Shown piece after piece: positions 11,201 to 22,429 of a DNA stretch of 64,000 nt. Location of the stretch: positions 78,058,627-78,122,626 of the forward strand of contig NC_077223.1 of NCBI RefSeq assembly GCF_024763615.1, given 5' to 3'. A program made the translations under genes and the position numbers. The notes below the pieces were generated by a model. That model was not told the DNA's origin, did no database searches, and was given only the letters and a program-made list of their open reading frames with translations. How positions within the stretch are numbered: the first letter of the stretch is position 1; every line of letters begins with the position of its first letter. The DNA is from Phlebotomus papatasi (taxonomy: Eukaryota > Arthropoda > Insecta > Diptera > Psychodidae).

Positions 11201-14200
11201 CCAAAAACAACTCTAACAAAATTGTAACTGTATTTTGTAACGAAACTGTAAAGAAAACTTCTTGGAACAAACAAATATCTTCTCTAGGTACAAATTGATT
11301 CCAAAAAAATTTGTTCCAAGGAAAACTTGTTCCAATATTTTGGTCAGTGTCCAAAAGTTTTTACCGTGTACTTTGCCTTCACTGAGAAAAAAAAAACGGG
11401 GGTTCGATCAACTTTTTTTCTCTCATAACTTTAACACTTTTTAAGTGTAAAAATATATCAACAATTTTTAATGTTAATTTTACACCTTTTTAAGGGTAAA
11501 ATTAACATGAAAAAGGGTAAATTTAATCCCTATTACATCTAAAAAGGGTAATATTTACACCGATTTCGGATCAATACTGCAGGATAAAATAAAAATTTCC
11601 GGAATGTTATTTTAACTCTTTCGGATTTCTCTCTCAGTCAGTGTTAAAGCTTTGTGTAGGGGAAAAGTTTTTGAGAAAAAAATGTTTTTGTCGTTTGCAG
11701 ACTCATTGTCCAAATTTGGTTCTCCTGGACTTTTCCAACATCTGTACTCTGGCCATGTCTCATGCCATCCTGCATATTGAGAAATTGCAGCACGGTTGTC
11801 CCAAGCTCAAGGTGCTTCGGATAACAAATGCCCAAATTACTCTCAGTCAAATATCTCTGCAAGAGCAGGTAAGAATTTTGCAAGAAGATGGATGTTGTAT
11901 GATCAGAGAATCATGATATCTGTGACTTTCAGATGGACTCACCAGGATTCCCGGAATTGGAAGAACTGAGTGTGGCCTCTCTGGCAGAATCTCGTCTTAT
12001 CAATGACGAATTTGTCCAGAGAATCCTGAAGACAAGTACAAAACTGAAGTTACTGGACGTTCGCGGTTGTGCAAGACTCACCCATGACAGTCTCATCAGA
12101 CTTCCGGCATGGGATCTCAAGCATCTGTTCCTCTCGGGTTGCTGTGTAACAAGGGATTTGGGGTGAGTAATTATATGCCTTGTTTAACCCTTCAACGACG
12201 AGACACTTCTTACGGACTGAAAATCAACAATAAAAATTAAACTGAGAAACATAATCAATGATAAATCTTACATCTAACCTTTGAAAGTCCAACAGAGTCT
12301 GATTTTGTGCTTTTTTAACCTGTATGAGCGATAGGGACAAAAATAGCCCAAAAATTTAAGTAATTTTTCTGACAATACCAATGAATAATAATTTTCAGTC
12401 TAACTAAAAATATTATGTATGAGTATCGTAGTTTCTTTTTCCAAAACGGGTTTGTTTAAAAAAGAAAATTGAAAGTATAAAAAATAATTAAAATAATTTT
12501 TCAATATGGGAATTTAAAAATTCGTCATTTTTAACCCTTTAAGGATGAGAAGATTTGCGCAAAGCGTAATTAAATGAAATCAATTTTCCCTCGATATTTT
12601 AGCCTAAATAACAGATTTATGGTTAGAAAAAAAAATTTCCTATCCCTAGAAGTCCTAGAAAAATATGGCTCATATATAACCCAATCGTCCATAAAGGCAA
12701 AAAAGCAGAAAATTTTCCAAACGACTAGTTTACTCGTTTGCTCTGTTATTTTTGTAGGAGGAATAACTTGAATATATTTGTGATAATAAAAAGAGTTATT
12801 TAGAGTACGAGTAAAAATTAAAACGATCAAAAATTAATTTAAAAAAATATCTCATTCAATTTTTGGTCTCAAAGAATCTTGAATAGTGGTACACTAAAAC
12901 AATAATTTTTATTATAAAAATGTATTAATGTTTACTTCATTTTTTATTTTTATGATATTCATCGAAACAATTTCGAGTACTGGTAACACAGAGATAAATG
13001 TCGCATGCCTCACAAATACAATTGGTCTTATAATCCTTTTTTCTAATAGCACCATGTGCACCTGCGCCTTTCCTCAGTTTTCTTCAAAACATGTTTCATG
13101 GTAATGGGTAGATGCAATGCGTGCAATGTTAGTTGTATCTGCGGATTTCAGACGTAGTTGCACATTGCTGTAAATCCGGGAGTTCTTCCGGCGTTGATGC
13201 GTTCTCGATGAAGACTTCAAAGTCCACTTCATCCACGTCTTGTTCCAAGTATATTGTGTCGCTTTCGTTCAGGATAAAATTGTCGTCTAGGCATTATGAT
13301 TTCGTGGTCATTGATCTTGAAAATCTTTTTTCCATTTTTGAAGTCATCTACAAGAGTAAAAATATATGAATTTACAACATTTACGTAGAAGTAGTCTATA
13401 AATTATCAAAATATTACCTGCTTCAGTCAGTATTTCACTGGGAAATCTCAGCTAAATGATATTATCACACAATATTACACGAATAATTGACTATTTTGCG
13501 CATACATAAACAAAAACATGAAACATTCTGATCTCAAAACTTGGAAAATCCATTCGGTATTTTTTACCTTTATGGACGATTGGGTCATATATGACCCATG
13601 AAAATTATAAAGCTTTCCTAAAAATACCAATAAACTATAATTTTTACTTTGTTGAGAAATATTATGTATAGTTATTACAATTTCTAGTCCCAAGAGGTTT
13701 TTGCTTTTAAAAAATTAGAAATATTAAAAATATTAAAATTCAAGCACCAATGTGAAAATTTGAAAATTCGTCATTTTTGAGCTTAAATATTTTTTATATA
13801 GCAAGTAGCTGGAGATTTGCAAAAAATATCCTAGATTCCTACATCTTTCTACTTTGTGATTAGGCATAAACATTAGAAAGATATAGAGGAAAGGCTCATA
13901 ATTTTGTCCAGTTTCTTATTTTGGACACTTTGAGGATAACATTGGACACTAAAAATAAATTGATTAAAATGATGGATTTTTATTCCAATATTTGATGAAT
14001 AATGAATTCTATCTAAATATTTGTTCTTTTTGGAAGATTTAAACACTAAATACGTTAAATTGTCAAGTTGGACAAATTAATAAACAAGTTGTCCAAAATA
14101 AGAGCCAAAGTCACCTCTACATATCAATTCTTTTTTAAACGTATTAAAACTAATTTTAATAAAAATAAGACGATAAATAGCTTTCCAAGTTTCTAAACAA

Positions 14201-15057
14201 CCCTTCTGAAAAGAGAGTAACAAGAACTGTCAATTAGTATTGAAAATATCGCACTTCAAACTTGGAACTTCGATGCTTATAAGCAGACTGTCCAAAATTA
14301 TGAGCCCTTACCCTAAATACAAAATTTGTATAATTTCACGAATTTGATTCAAAATAACTGAATGGCGTCCCCCAACTTCAGCTCTAAATCGAATTTGCAT
14401 GCATTTCGAGTTAGCTCACGTTAAGAATCTCACCTACATAAGCCGGTTAGGATTATCTGTCCCTTTTTTCGAAATAATTGAAAGACCAAAGTAGCGAAAA
14501 ATCTATTCTCGACAGAAATTCGGACATCAATTGCGCAGAAATGATAAAAAATTGTCTATTTTTTGATTAATATATTAATCGATGGGTACGAATGGGTTAA
14601 GTAAACTCACCAATAATTTTTTTAATTTCAGTTCTGGTTTGGAGTTGATCGCCTCAAAGTGGGCACACAGTTTGACTGAGATTGATCTGGCTTGGGCAAA
14701 TGTCCAAGGACCTCTGGACAATGCCTTGAAAGCGTTGGCCGAGAAGAAGTCTGAATCTCCTCTCAGGTAATTAAGGCGTGGACTGTTGTCTTTCTAATTC
14801 ACAGGAAAGTTTCTGTATTGAATAATTTATTTCTCTGTAGCCACTTGAATTTGTGCGGTTCATCAGTTTCTTTGGAGGCTGTTAAGGAGATTCTGAGTAA
14901 TTGTCCTCAGTTGAGTTCTATCAATTTGTCCTCTTGCCGTGGACTTCCGCGTGGTTTTAAGCGACTTCTCCAGGGACCAACGGAGATATCGGAATTGCGT
15001 GAGAATCTCGGTGCACCGTTGCAAGTGGTTAAAAAGGATGAAAGTACATTGGAATAA
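2270..15057 (+). CDS. FBXL6: F-box/LRR-repeat protein, FBXL6-like (six exons, 676 aa)
   Basis: Coding exons are 2270-2752, 9614-10411, 11701-11868, 11933-12162, 14632-14766 and 14841-15057; all junctions are GT/AG and phases add up to 677 codons. Exon 1 (residues 1-161) is Ser/Pro-rich, probably disordered, and ends with an AT-hook-like RGRP core (about residues 146-149). Exon 2 begins with a Lys/Arg-rich, NLS-like stretch and then an F-box (about 241-292: CWGSTLP, then VCSLWYEVS and ALWHTL). The remainder is leucine-rich repeats with LxxLxLSxxN-type spacing. F-box/LRR proteins bind SKP1 as substrate receptors of SCF ubiquitin ligases; the substrate cannot be read from sequence. The F-box start WGSTLP and its extended spacing resemble vertebrate FBXL6; the paralogue assignment is from memory. 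The start ATG at 2270 is the first in frame with a good context (TCAATGG). Intron 1 is 6.9 kb and intron 4 is 2.5 kb, both packed with transposons; introns 3 and 5 are 64 and 74 bp. Confidence 0.82.
3121..3337. mobile_element. Foldback MITE (GGGAAAGTACTCTCCCTTCG type), copy 1
   Basis: The ends AGGGGAAAGTACTCTCCCTT and the reverse complement near 3337 form about 60 bp inverted repeats containing CGAACGTTCATGCC. The element lies in intron 1 of the FBXL6-like gene. A second copy is at 18789-18997. Confidence 0.75.
3868..4123 (+). repeat. tRNA-derived SINE (GAGCACTCAATGGGTCAACT family), copy 1
   Basis: The A-box region is TGGGTCAACTGGTAGAG, and the B box GGGTTCGAATTC follows at normal spacing. 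The body contains GGCATGGGACTGACAACC, and the tail has AATAATAAT repeats. A related copy lies in minus orientation at 57195-57475, so the family is genuinely dispersed. Confidence 0.75.
4776..5499. mobile_element. TA-flanked element with CACAGTAAAAAATT termini
   Basis: It starts CACAGTAAAAAATTGT and ends AATTTTTTACTGTG, with TA on both outer sides. Direct and inverted copies of GTTGTGTA/ACAATTT motifs fill the interior, and a tRNA-like head (5167-5275) is nested in it. It ends 4 bp before the TTAA element at 5504. Confidence 0.6.
5167..5275 (+). repeat. tRNA-like SINE head with T-run
   Basis: The A-box-like AAGTCGGTAGCGCAGG and the B-box-like GGGTTCAAGTCTC are followed by long T runs that could act as a polymerase III terminator. 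Confidence 0.45.
5504..6459. mobile_element. TTAA-flanked (piggyBac-type) nonautonomous element, uninterrupted copy
   Basis: The 956 bp element begins TTAACTCTTTCGCGTC and ends GACGCGAAAGAGTTAA, so the terminal repeats include TTAA, the target of piggyBac elements. It carries GGGTCATATATGACCC at 5640-5655, 6085-6100 and 6424-6439. No transposase is present; small ORFs here are incidental. It is the uninterrupted counterpart of the copy at 32538-34873. Confidence 0.8.
6725..6830. mobile_element. Small foldback element (GCGTCTACACGC-type ends)
   Basis: The left end CGCCTCCACATTAGAGAAAT mirrors the right end ATTTCTCTAGCGTGTAGACG, with TTGAAG...CTTCAA inside. The GTGTAGAGGCC-type end also occurs near 1105, 16691-16829, 19804 and 23430, so this is a dispersed family. 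Confidence 0.55.
6969..7200. mobile_element. CAGTAGACTC MITE, copy a
   Basis: The ends are CAGTAGACTCTTGCTCAATC and GATTGAGAGAGAGTCTACTG; TA precedes the left end. Length is 232 bp. Confidence 0.8.
8248..8534. mobile_element. Foldback element with AAAATCCCGAAAGCC repeats, copy 1
   Basis: The left arm has repeats of CAAAATCCCGAAAGC; the right arm has the complement (GGGATTTTGGCTTTC) repeated five times. Copies lie at 45610-45830 and, degenerate, at 49482-49883. Confidence 0.7.
8535..8890 (-). mobile_element. 3' end of a retroelement with AATTG-type tail, copy 1
   Basis: A TTCAATTCAATTC-type pentamer run adjoins GCGTCCATCGCCGTCTTAGC and a GATTCCAG...CC block. The same arrangement recurs at 26957-27200. 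Pentamer tails at one end only are typical of non-LTR elements inserted in the minus orientation. The family is not identified. Confidence 0.5.
10425..11368. mobile_element. TA-flanked element with CACGGTAAAAA termini in intron 2
   Basis: It starts CACGGTAAAAAATTTC and ends TTTTTACCGTG, with TA on both sides. Inside, the phrase TTAGCTCGTCCACGGACACC is repeated in direct orientation three times. It begins only 13 bp after the splice donor of exon 2 of the FBXL6-like gene. The termini resemble those at 4776-5499. Confidence 0.65.
11380..11643 (-). mobile_element. CACTGAG-type MITE, copy 2
   Basis: The element has CACTGAG and CTCAGT ends and ends about 60 bp before exon 3 of the FBXL6-like gene, so intron 2 consists almost entirely of two transposons. 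Confidence 0.8.
12937..13347 (-). pseudogene. Decayed, internally deleted piggyBac-like transposase
   Basis: The minus strand first reads an acidic N-terminal piece (EQDVDEVDFEVFIENASTPE...SEIRRYN, then stop). Within about 100 bp a C-terminal piece follows: ERRRCTWCY, a stop and frameshift, then YKTNCICEACDIYLCV...NCFDEYHKNKK and stop. The Cys-rich CxxC...CxxC...LCV...CFxxYH tail is the signature C-terminus of piggyBac transposases. The whole catalytic core is missing. The surroundings contain TTAACCC-type ends (12184, 12531) and GGGTCATATATGACCC (13582-13597), matching the TTAA elements elsewhere in the window. It lies in intron 4 of the FBXL6-like gene. Confidence 0.65.
13889..14312. mobile_element. 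MITE with AAGGCTCATAATTTTGTCC termini
   Basis: The left end AAGGCTCATAATTTTGTCC mirrors the right end GTCCAAAATTATGAGCC. The interior repeats TTGGACA-type words. It lies in intron 4 of the FBXL6-like gene. Confidence 0.6.
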
Positions 15058-15058
15058 A
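15053..15058 (+). promoter_or_regulatory. AATAAA overlapping the FBXL6-like stop codon
   Basis: The stop codon TAA (15055-15057) sits inside an AATAAA hexamer. A second AATAAA at 15363-15368, in an A-rich stretch, is a more conventional 3'-end signal. Confidence 0.35.
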
Positions 15059-16104
15059 AAAATTGACAAAGTGCAAAGTAAGTGAATTCAATGGCAATTT
15101 TAGTGTGTGAATCACTTTAAAAAGTTTAATTCTGGAGCCGAGTGATCAAATGGGTTTGAAAGGTGAAACAGAATGTGTCTGGGACAGAAAAGAAAACAGA
15201 CTATTTGGTGTGTGCATGAGAGAATTGTAATACTTTCTTCTATAACTACGTAAATATGAATTAAAAATGAGATAAAAATACAATTTTATTTGGGGTGAAA
15301 TGATTATTAACACAGAGAATTAAGAAATTAAAAGAAAACACATTTTTACACAAATTGTAGTAAATAAAATATAAATAATAAAAGAGAAGAGAAATCACAC
15401 AAATAAGAGAATTTTGTGATAAAGATAAAAAAAGAACAAGATTTATTTGTTGAATGCAATTGAGGAACAATTATTGTGTCGCATGAGATACACTATTTTA
15501 GAATTTTTAAGGAACAAAAAAGAAACACCTTAGAATTAAGAATTGTGTATAGTTTTTTTCATTTGGTGTTGCAAAAGAATTATTAACAAAGGAGAAATTA
15601 ACAAAATTTTAATCGTATGTGATAAAAAAAAAATTGAACAGCAAATAAGGCTTCTTTTGATCACACTCAGCTTTTTGATAAGTTGACAATTTGGTACAAA
15701 TTTTTTATTGATTCTCGTTTTCTTGTGAATCAAAATCGAATAACAGCTCTGTCGAAAAAAAAATGAAGAAACTTCCGAATGATCTTTTCTGTGAAGCAGC
15801 ATTTTCTTGATCTCAATCTCAAATAGAATTGTTTATGAGAAAAGCAATAGAAAGGTTCTAATGTTCTAAATTCTTTTATTTTTCTATTTTTTCGCAAAAA
15901 AAACACTCGGTTTATTTAGAGATTATTTTATTAGAAGGTTTGGATCAACTTGATTTTATGAGACCTTTTTTTACATTGGATATTTGCAAATATGTACACT
16001 GAACTCTTCGATTTTCGGGTGATTGGGACCGAAAATGACAGACAGAAACCCATGCGAGAAGGAAGCGTTTGACAGCTGTCATCCGAAGTGTAGGCTCTAT
16101 AGAA

Positions 16105-16234
16105 CAGAGGTGTGCAAGAACCGTTTGAAACCGAATAAACGTCAAAATAAGTTTGTTCAAGTAGTGTTTTGACCATTGACGTACAAGTTTCTTTTGACGT
16201 TTATTCGGTTTCAAACCGTTCTTGCACTCCTCTG
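16105..16234. mobile_element. 130 bp hAT-like MITE, copy 1
   Basis: The ends are CAGAGGTGTGCAAGAACCG and the near reverse complement ending CTCTG; most of the element is a foldback. CAGAG termini with short A/T-rich flanking duplications are typical of hAT elements. The copy at 34192-34321 is also 130 bp. Confidence 0.7.
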
Positions 16235-16690
16235 CATAGAAGCAAAAATCTTAAGTTCTTTTCGAGTCGGTTATATCTACCTTTATCCTATCTTCCTTTT
16301 CTATTTTACTAGAATTTGATACCATAAGCGATTTTTGTATCGTCGTTTGCGTCATATGCAAATACTATACCAGTCGATGCAACTGACGATATTTCAGCGT
16401 CTCTTGAAGACAATTAACTATAGGGTAAATGTCCTAATTCAAAACCATTTCCAGACGCTTTAATTTTGACAGAAGATTCAACACTAAGTTCATATTTTTT
16501 CTGAAGAGAATTACATAAATTTGCTCCTTGACTCTTCTAGAATATTACTGTTTAGTGAAAATTCTTTAGATATAATTTGAAAACATCTTAAATACAAGAA
16601 AAATACGCGAGCGTAAAATGCTTCTATTGGAAACAAATTAATCCAAATGGAGGCAAGGGAAAGTTTCTAATTGGAGACAAACAGTGTAAT

Positions 16691-16829
16691 GGCCTCTACA
16701 CATTGGGAGCAATTTTTGTCAAAAATTGCTTTTTTGAAGGAAATTCCCTGCAGCGTTGCAGGGGGAAACGTCAAATTTCTGTCAAAAACGCAATTTTTGA
16801 CGAAAATTGCTCCCAATGTGTAGACGCCT
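16691..16829. mobile_element. Foldback element (GGCCTCTACACATTGGGAGC)
   Basis: GGCCTCTACACATTGGGAGC at the left mirrors GCTCCCAATGTGTAGACGCC at the right, with AATTTTTGTC/GACGAAAATT inside. Confidence 0.7.
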
Positions 16830-17496
16830 TAAGTGAAACCACGACGAAAGGCTTCCAAAACCTTGTTGAGTTGCTCCTGAGTGCAAGATTTGTTCTTATT
16901 CCTGATCTTTTCTCCTTTCTCATCTAAAACAATAAGAAAATCTCCCCAAAAAATCATATTTCCGGGGTTTCCTATTGAAGCATTTGCAGGCACTTCAGAA
17001 AAACCCTTTTTGTTCACGAAATAAGGTAATTATTTCATTTGTAAACTTCACGTACCGTTACCAATGAAGATTAGCACTTAATTTAACTAAAATTAGCCAG
17101 AAATATGACATAAATGTTAAACAAAACGAATAAACAAAAGCCACCTTATTGTGTTTTTCATTGGAAAACATGGTCGATCTATCAAAAATTCGATGGTGAA
17201 AAGGTACACTTTCAATTTTTCTGAGAAATTAACAAATTAAAATTTGTGAATATGAATGGATTTTCGCTTTATTTGAAGCAAAATTAACTAAATAATGAAA
17301 CTGAGGTATGGAAAATATATAAATATAATAATTTAGTGCTGTTTTTATCATGAAAACAGTGATGTTTCCTTTTGGAATAGCGAAAAATTTCCATTTGGAG
17401 CAGGTTTTGAATTAGCTTAATTTACCCTATCGGAACTATCGTTCGACAAAGCTAATTAAAAAGAAGTAAAGACGAATAAAAAGAATCAAATATTGA

Positions 17497-18590
17497 GGGA
17501 TTGTGGCAAATCTCAGACAGCTTGCAATATCGGACATTTCTTTTATTTCTCAAAAATCCACAAATGTTTAGTTTTTATATTTTTTAGAAGTTGTAAAATG
17601 TTAAAGAAACGAAAGAAAATCCTTTCAAGAGTTCCGGAAGGATAAGAAAATTTGATAAACTTGATGTCCGATATTACACACAAATTAATATCTGTATTTT
17701 TTATTCAATTTCAAATGAATTGCAGTAGACTCTCGCTAATTCGGTTCCTTTAACATCGGGCTACTTTTGAATTCGGGCAGCAGTTAAATTTGAAAAAAGT
17801 TTGTTGACATTTTTCAAGTTCGATTATGATTACCGAACGAACCAAATTTGCCATGTTTTGTCTCAGTTGTGATGGGATTTTGCATTATAAAGGGGCTTTC
17901 ATGAAATTTATAATTAATATGAGTATGTAAACATAATATGAGTATGCAGGTAAACAAAAGATCGTTGTATTTCAAACACTGTGATGCCCGAATTTCTCTC
18001 TAGTTCGGGTGACATTTCTGTCCCAAATGGCTGAATTTGAAAGAGTCTACTGTATAATAATTTAGTGATTCTGTAGATCTTTATGATATTCTATTGTGGA
18101 TCTTTTTCATTAGGACCCAAACACAATTCGCTATCATTTTTGGATTTCCCCTTCCTTGATAGCGCTTTTTCTTCTTTTTGCAAGGTGAAATCTTTCACCG
18201 TGCTCATTGCTTTGTGCACTAAGGTTGTCTGGGAATATTTTGAGATGAAAATGCAAAAAAGTGCATTTTCAAGGGCTTTTTACATCTCATCTCCTCAGAA
18301 AGTAAATTATATCATATCAGACAAAATTCTACTTTAAAACTGATCACTAGATGCTTATCAAGAGATTTTTTTTTAATTTCCAATTTGAAATTTTGGTATT
18401 TCCCCACTGTACTTCATGGGCTTTTTCTCTTTTGCCAATTTAAAAAAATTAATAAAATCTCAAAATTACAAATTGGAAAAGATTTCAAAATACCTAAATT
18501 TATCCTTTGCAATTATATTATATAATTATTAAACAAATTAATAATAGTGTCCAATATTGCAAACTGTCCGAAATTTGACACAGTTCCCCT
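17497..18590. mobile_element. GGACAGCTTGCAATATCGGA-type element, interrupted
   Basis: Left GTGGCAAATCTCAGACAGC and right CTGTCCGAAATTTGACACAG are inverted termini of a family also seen at 43214-43601. The copy is split by the CAGTAGACTC MITE at 17723-18052, which explains its greater length. Confidence 0.6.
17723..18052. mobile_element. CAGTAGACTC MITE, copy b
   Basis: It begins CAGTAGACTCTCGCTAATTC and ends GAAAGAGTCTACTG. This subtype, with AATTCGG rather than CAATCGG termini, is shared with 33143-33795. Confidence 0.75.
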
Positions 18591-18788
18591 AAATAAGATT
18601 AAAATGATGTCTCCTTGTTAAAAATCAAGAAATTTAAAGTATAGTCATACCACTTGACCCATTGAGTGCCCAGACCGAGAGTTACCGAAACCCAAGTCAA
18701 AAAGAACTCAGTCCTTGGGAAATTAACGATATCCTTCTGAAAATTCACAAATTCGCTGCAATACAGCCCTGATGGCTCAATGTTTATT

Positions 18789-18997
18789 AGGCAAATGTAT
18801 TCTCCCTTTGAACGTTCATGCCTTCGAATAATGTGAATTTCTTTTATTTTTCCTAAGAGACTTATATATAATTATCAATGTATTGATAAATCTAACTAAT
18901 GTTTATTAGAAATATATCAGTCTCCTAGGAAAAATAAAAGAAAATTTACATTATTCGAAGGCATAAACTGAACGTTCGAAGGGAGAGTACTCTTTCC
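18789..18997. mobile_element. Foldback MITE (CTCCCTTTGAACGTTCATGC type), copy 2
   Basis: It has the same arms as 3121-3337, including CGAACGTTC and the TCCTAAGAGACTTA inner block, arranged as inverted repeats. Confidence 0.7.
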
Positions 18998-19656
18998 GTA
19001 TAAGTTCAAAATTTTTGTTCGCATATTATAGATATACAGATTTATTTCTCACCGTTTTTCCCATTAAAATTAAGAAATAACACTTCTATTTCTTTAATTA
19101 GAACGAATTTAGTGAAATTCTTGAACAGAAAGTGAACCCTATTGAAAGAGACGACGAGACTTCCCGCACACACGTCCATATAAAATGAATGGAATATCGA
19201 GTCCTAAGTTTACAGGATATAGGTTTCTGGCTAAATCATTTATCTCACGCTGATCAGGAGATGTGATTTATCGATGTCAGTTGTGCAAGTAAATTCCGTG
19301 CCCGTGACGTTCCTTTTCTTATATACAAAATCGATCTACTCAGGGGGGTGACATTAGCTCTGAAAAATGCGACCAGTTTTAGTGTAATTTTTTTCCTATT
19401 TTCGTTCACATTTCACGAGATATCTCCGAAACTACGTGGGTTGCCAATTTGGGGTTTTCGGTTGTCCATTCTATATTAAATTGGCTTTTATTTTGTATTT
19501 GTATTTTTTGCTAATTAATTCCACAATGATAGAAAACACCGAATAAACTCCAAAGTTTTTTCGGCACGCTAGAAACATATGGCAAACATAGGAAACGTCA
19601 TGCCCCTGGATCTACTTATGTTTGTGAACTGCTTGTATTCAATGCTTGAGCATCTC

Positions 19657-19804
19657 TTAACCCTTTAAGGACAATTGGGTCACCGGTGACTCAAAAATGA
19701 AATGTTTTCTATGACCTTCTAAAGTTCGGTTTTGCACTTAAAAGTCAGAAAAAGTAATTTTTTCTGACCCCTAATTATTGACCCTCTCGTCCTTAAAGGG
19801 TTAA
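19657..19804. mobile_element. 148 bp TTAA-flanked MITE
   Basis: It starts TTAACCCTTTAAGGAC and ends GTCCTTAAAGGGTTAA; inside are GGGTCAC...TGACCC motifs. It is a minimal member of the piggyBac-type family. Confidence 0.8.
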
Positions 19805-21572
19805 GGCCTCTACACATTCTCAAAAATTTTGATCAAAAGGGCATTTTGACCCATTTTAATACGGTACGCACATGTACAAACTATTTACCTCAAAATGCTC
19901 CATTTTGTGGAAAATTTTCCACAATGTTTTGACTTCTTTCAAAATTTAGAATAAAAAAAGGTCTCATAAAACAAAAGCGTTCAAATTCAGAGTTTTTAAA
20001 GAGATATTCTTAATAAATACGTCAATATTTCCTTATTCAATATTGACCAATAAAAGAAAACAAACAAAAAATAATAATTTGACATATTTTGTACAAAAAC
20101 GTGTACAGAAAGTACATAGGATTAAATTTAAATAAAAAAAATGATTGAATTATATTTAGCGAGTAAAATTGTGTTACAAGTAGAAAAAAATAACTTTTTC
20201 CTAACTGTTGTGTGCTTCTTAATTTCCTCGCCTGATAAAAAAAAATTGGTAGCTGATAAAATGCCTCTTGTAGCTTTTTAAAACGCCAGAAAAGGAAATT
20301 TTAATAACAAAACAACCTGAAATCGTCCTTTTCAAATTGGTGTGTTTTGTAAGAAAAAGAAAATTACTAAAGTTTCTATATTATATTGCTTAATTCTTAA
20401 AAAGAAAATAAATACTATACATTCACATCTAACCCATTGAGCGCGCACTTGTTTTCGTTGCAGAACCGAAAGAAAAAAAATTGGAATAAAATAAACTCAA
20501 ATTTTACCAAGAGAAAATCTTCACCATTGAAAATAAGATTTTTGTGGTACAAAAGTGTCAAATTATTTACCACATAATTGTTGACCTTCCAATGATGTTT
20601 TAATGTAAAATAAAAGATATAAGAAAATTAATGTACAAAAATATTTCACTATCAAATAGGTTTTTTTTAACAACTTTCAAAGCAATTTCACTACCTTTTT
20701 TTGTTTTAAGCTGATAAAAAAGTTCATCATGCAAAACTCATTCTAAAAAAAAACAATCTCACTCGTATCTGCAAAAATTTGCTTAAACGGAAGAAATTGA
20801 AAGTTATACAGAATAAGATAAATGTATAAAAAAAGAGGAAAACGTAATTTGTGCACAAATAGAAAGTGAAAAAATACAGTATAGAAAGGATAGTGTTAAA
20901 GAAAAACTAATAAATTAATGAGGAAATTTGAGAAATAATCAATATTATTAGTAAGAAATACAGAAAAAAATCACACAATTTTAAATAAAATGAAAAATTA
21001 TATAAGATCTAGTATTTAATACTTAAAAAAATAAAAAAAAACATTATATTTAAGAATTGTATAGAAACATTATACACGTTAATGAGACAGAAAAGAATAA
21101 AAAAAATCCCGAGTTAATTTTAATTTCTGCTTTGTTTTAATATTTCAAACGTTTCTATTTTTATCCTCAGAATCAATTTTTTCGATGAATGTACTTTACG
21201 ATGAATTCGAATCGGAAGCAGAGTATTTTCCTAACTTTATAAAATTTCAGAATTTAATGCTATTTGAATTTTTTTCTCCAAAAAAAAATAGTGAAAAAAA
21301 TTAGTAGGGCATAATTAAATAATAAGGTAAATTTAAATAAATTAGTAAACTATAAATAAGCAAAAGTGTGCCTCTTACTAGGGTTCTTTTACATAGACTC
21401 TCAGTTAGTAATTTTCATTTAGGTAAGGCTAGAGAAAAATTTGCCAAATCGAAAATTTCAAAATTCAATAATAGCTATACCGTAAGAGAGAACGAAGGCT
21501 TCAAAATTTTTCCAAAGATAGTCTTCATGAACCTTCTTAATCTTACAATGTTTTAAGAGATTCGAAAAAGAA

Positions 21573-21800
21573 CTAGCGTAAAGTGATACAAGTTGGACAT
21601 AGTGTTACAAGTTGGACAATTCGCCGGTACAAGTTGGACAGGGATTTTTTCTTGATAAATACAGTACAAAATTTGTGTTTAAGCACAAGGAACCAAATTA
21701 TAAAAATAAAGCATTGAAAATTTACAAATAAAAATGAAGTACTAAATTTATTAAGAAGAAACCCTGTCCAACTTATAGCACTTTACGCACTTTACGCTAT
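21573..21800. repeat. Repeat with triplicated ACAAGTTGGACA
   Basis: AAGTTGGACA occurs three times between 21590 and 21640, and its complement TGTCCAACTT appears near 21765, followed by an inverted CACTTTACGC. This suggests a small inverted-repeat element. Confidence 0.45.
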
Positions 21801-21999
21801 AAGGAATAAAAGAAAAAGATTGATATTTTGGGCCCTAGTCGTAGAGTCCGTAGAGTAGTTTCCTTTCAGGAAGTATCAGTGGTATCAGTAGTCATGAGAT
21901 ACTTTGACTAAAAAGTATAATGCATTACGCACAACATCCCATATAAGGCAATAGAGAATACCCTGATGGTTTTACCGTACATCAAAATTTAACTTATTT

Positions 22000-22429
22000 A
22001 GGGTAAGTGTACCAAATTCCGTCCAGCTTGCAATTCCGGCCACATTGTTTGTTCCTCAAATTCCCATGATTTTTTAGGTTTTGCATACTATAGAGATAAT
22101 ACAATGCAAAAGAATAACAAAAAATGTAGCTTCGACAAACGAGATGACGTGAAAAAGATATTGGAAGAATTCCCGAAGGGCAAGGAACTATGAGAATGAA
22201 GGTGGCCGGAATAGACCACCAATGCTACATCAACATTTTTATTCATTTTAAAATGTATTAAGAATGATTTTAGAGAAAATAAAGACGATAAACTGTTTAT
22301 AAGGTTTGGAGTAATACACTCCTTAAAAAGAAGTAATAAAGAAATCAATTTGTATTAATAACATTACATTTCAAACTTGAGGCTTTGGCGCTTGCATGCA
22401 ACTATGCCGAAATTTGGCACACTTACCCT
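22000..22429. mobile_element. AGGGTAAGTGTACC-type element, copy 1
   Basis: Termini AGGGTAAGTGTACCAAATTC and GAAATTTGGCACACTTACCC are inverted. Copies lie at 26530-26951 (plus 28380-28385) and 50014-50428. Confidence 0.75.
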
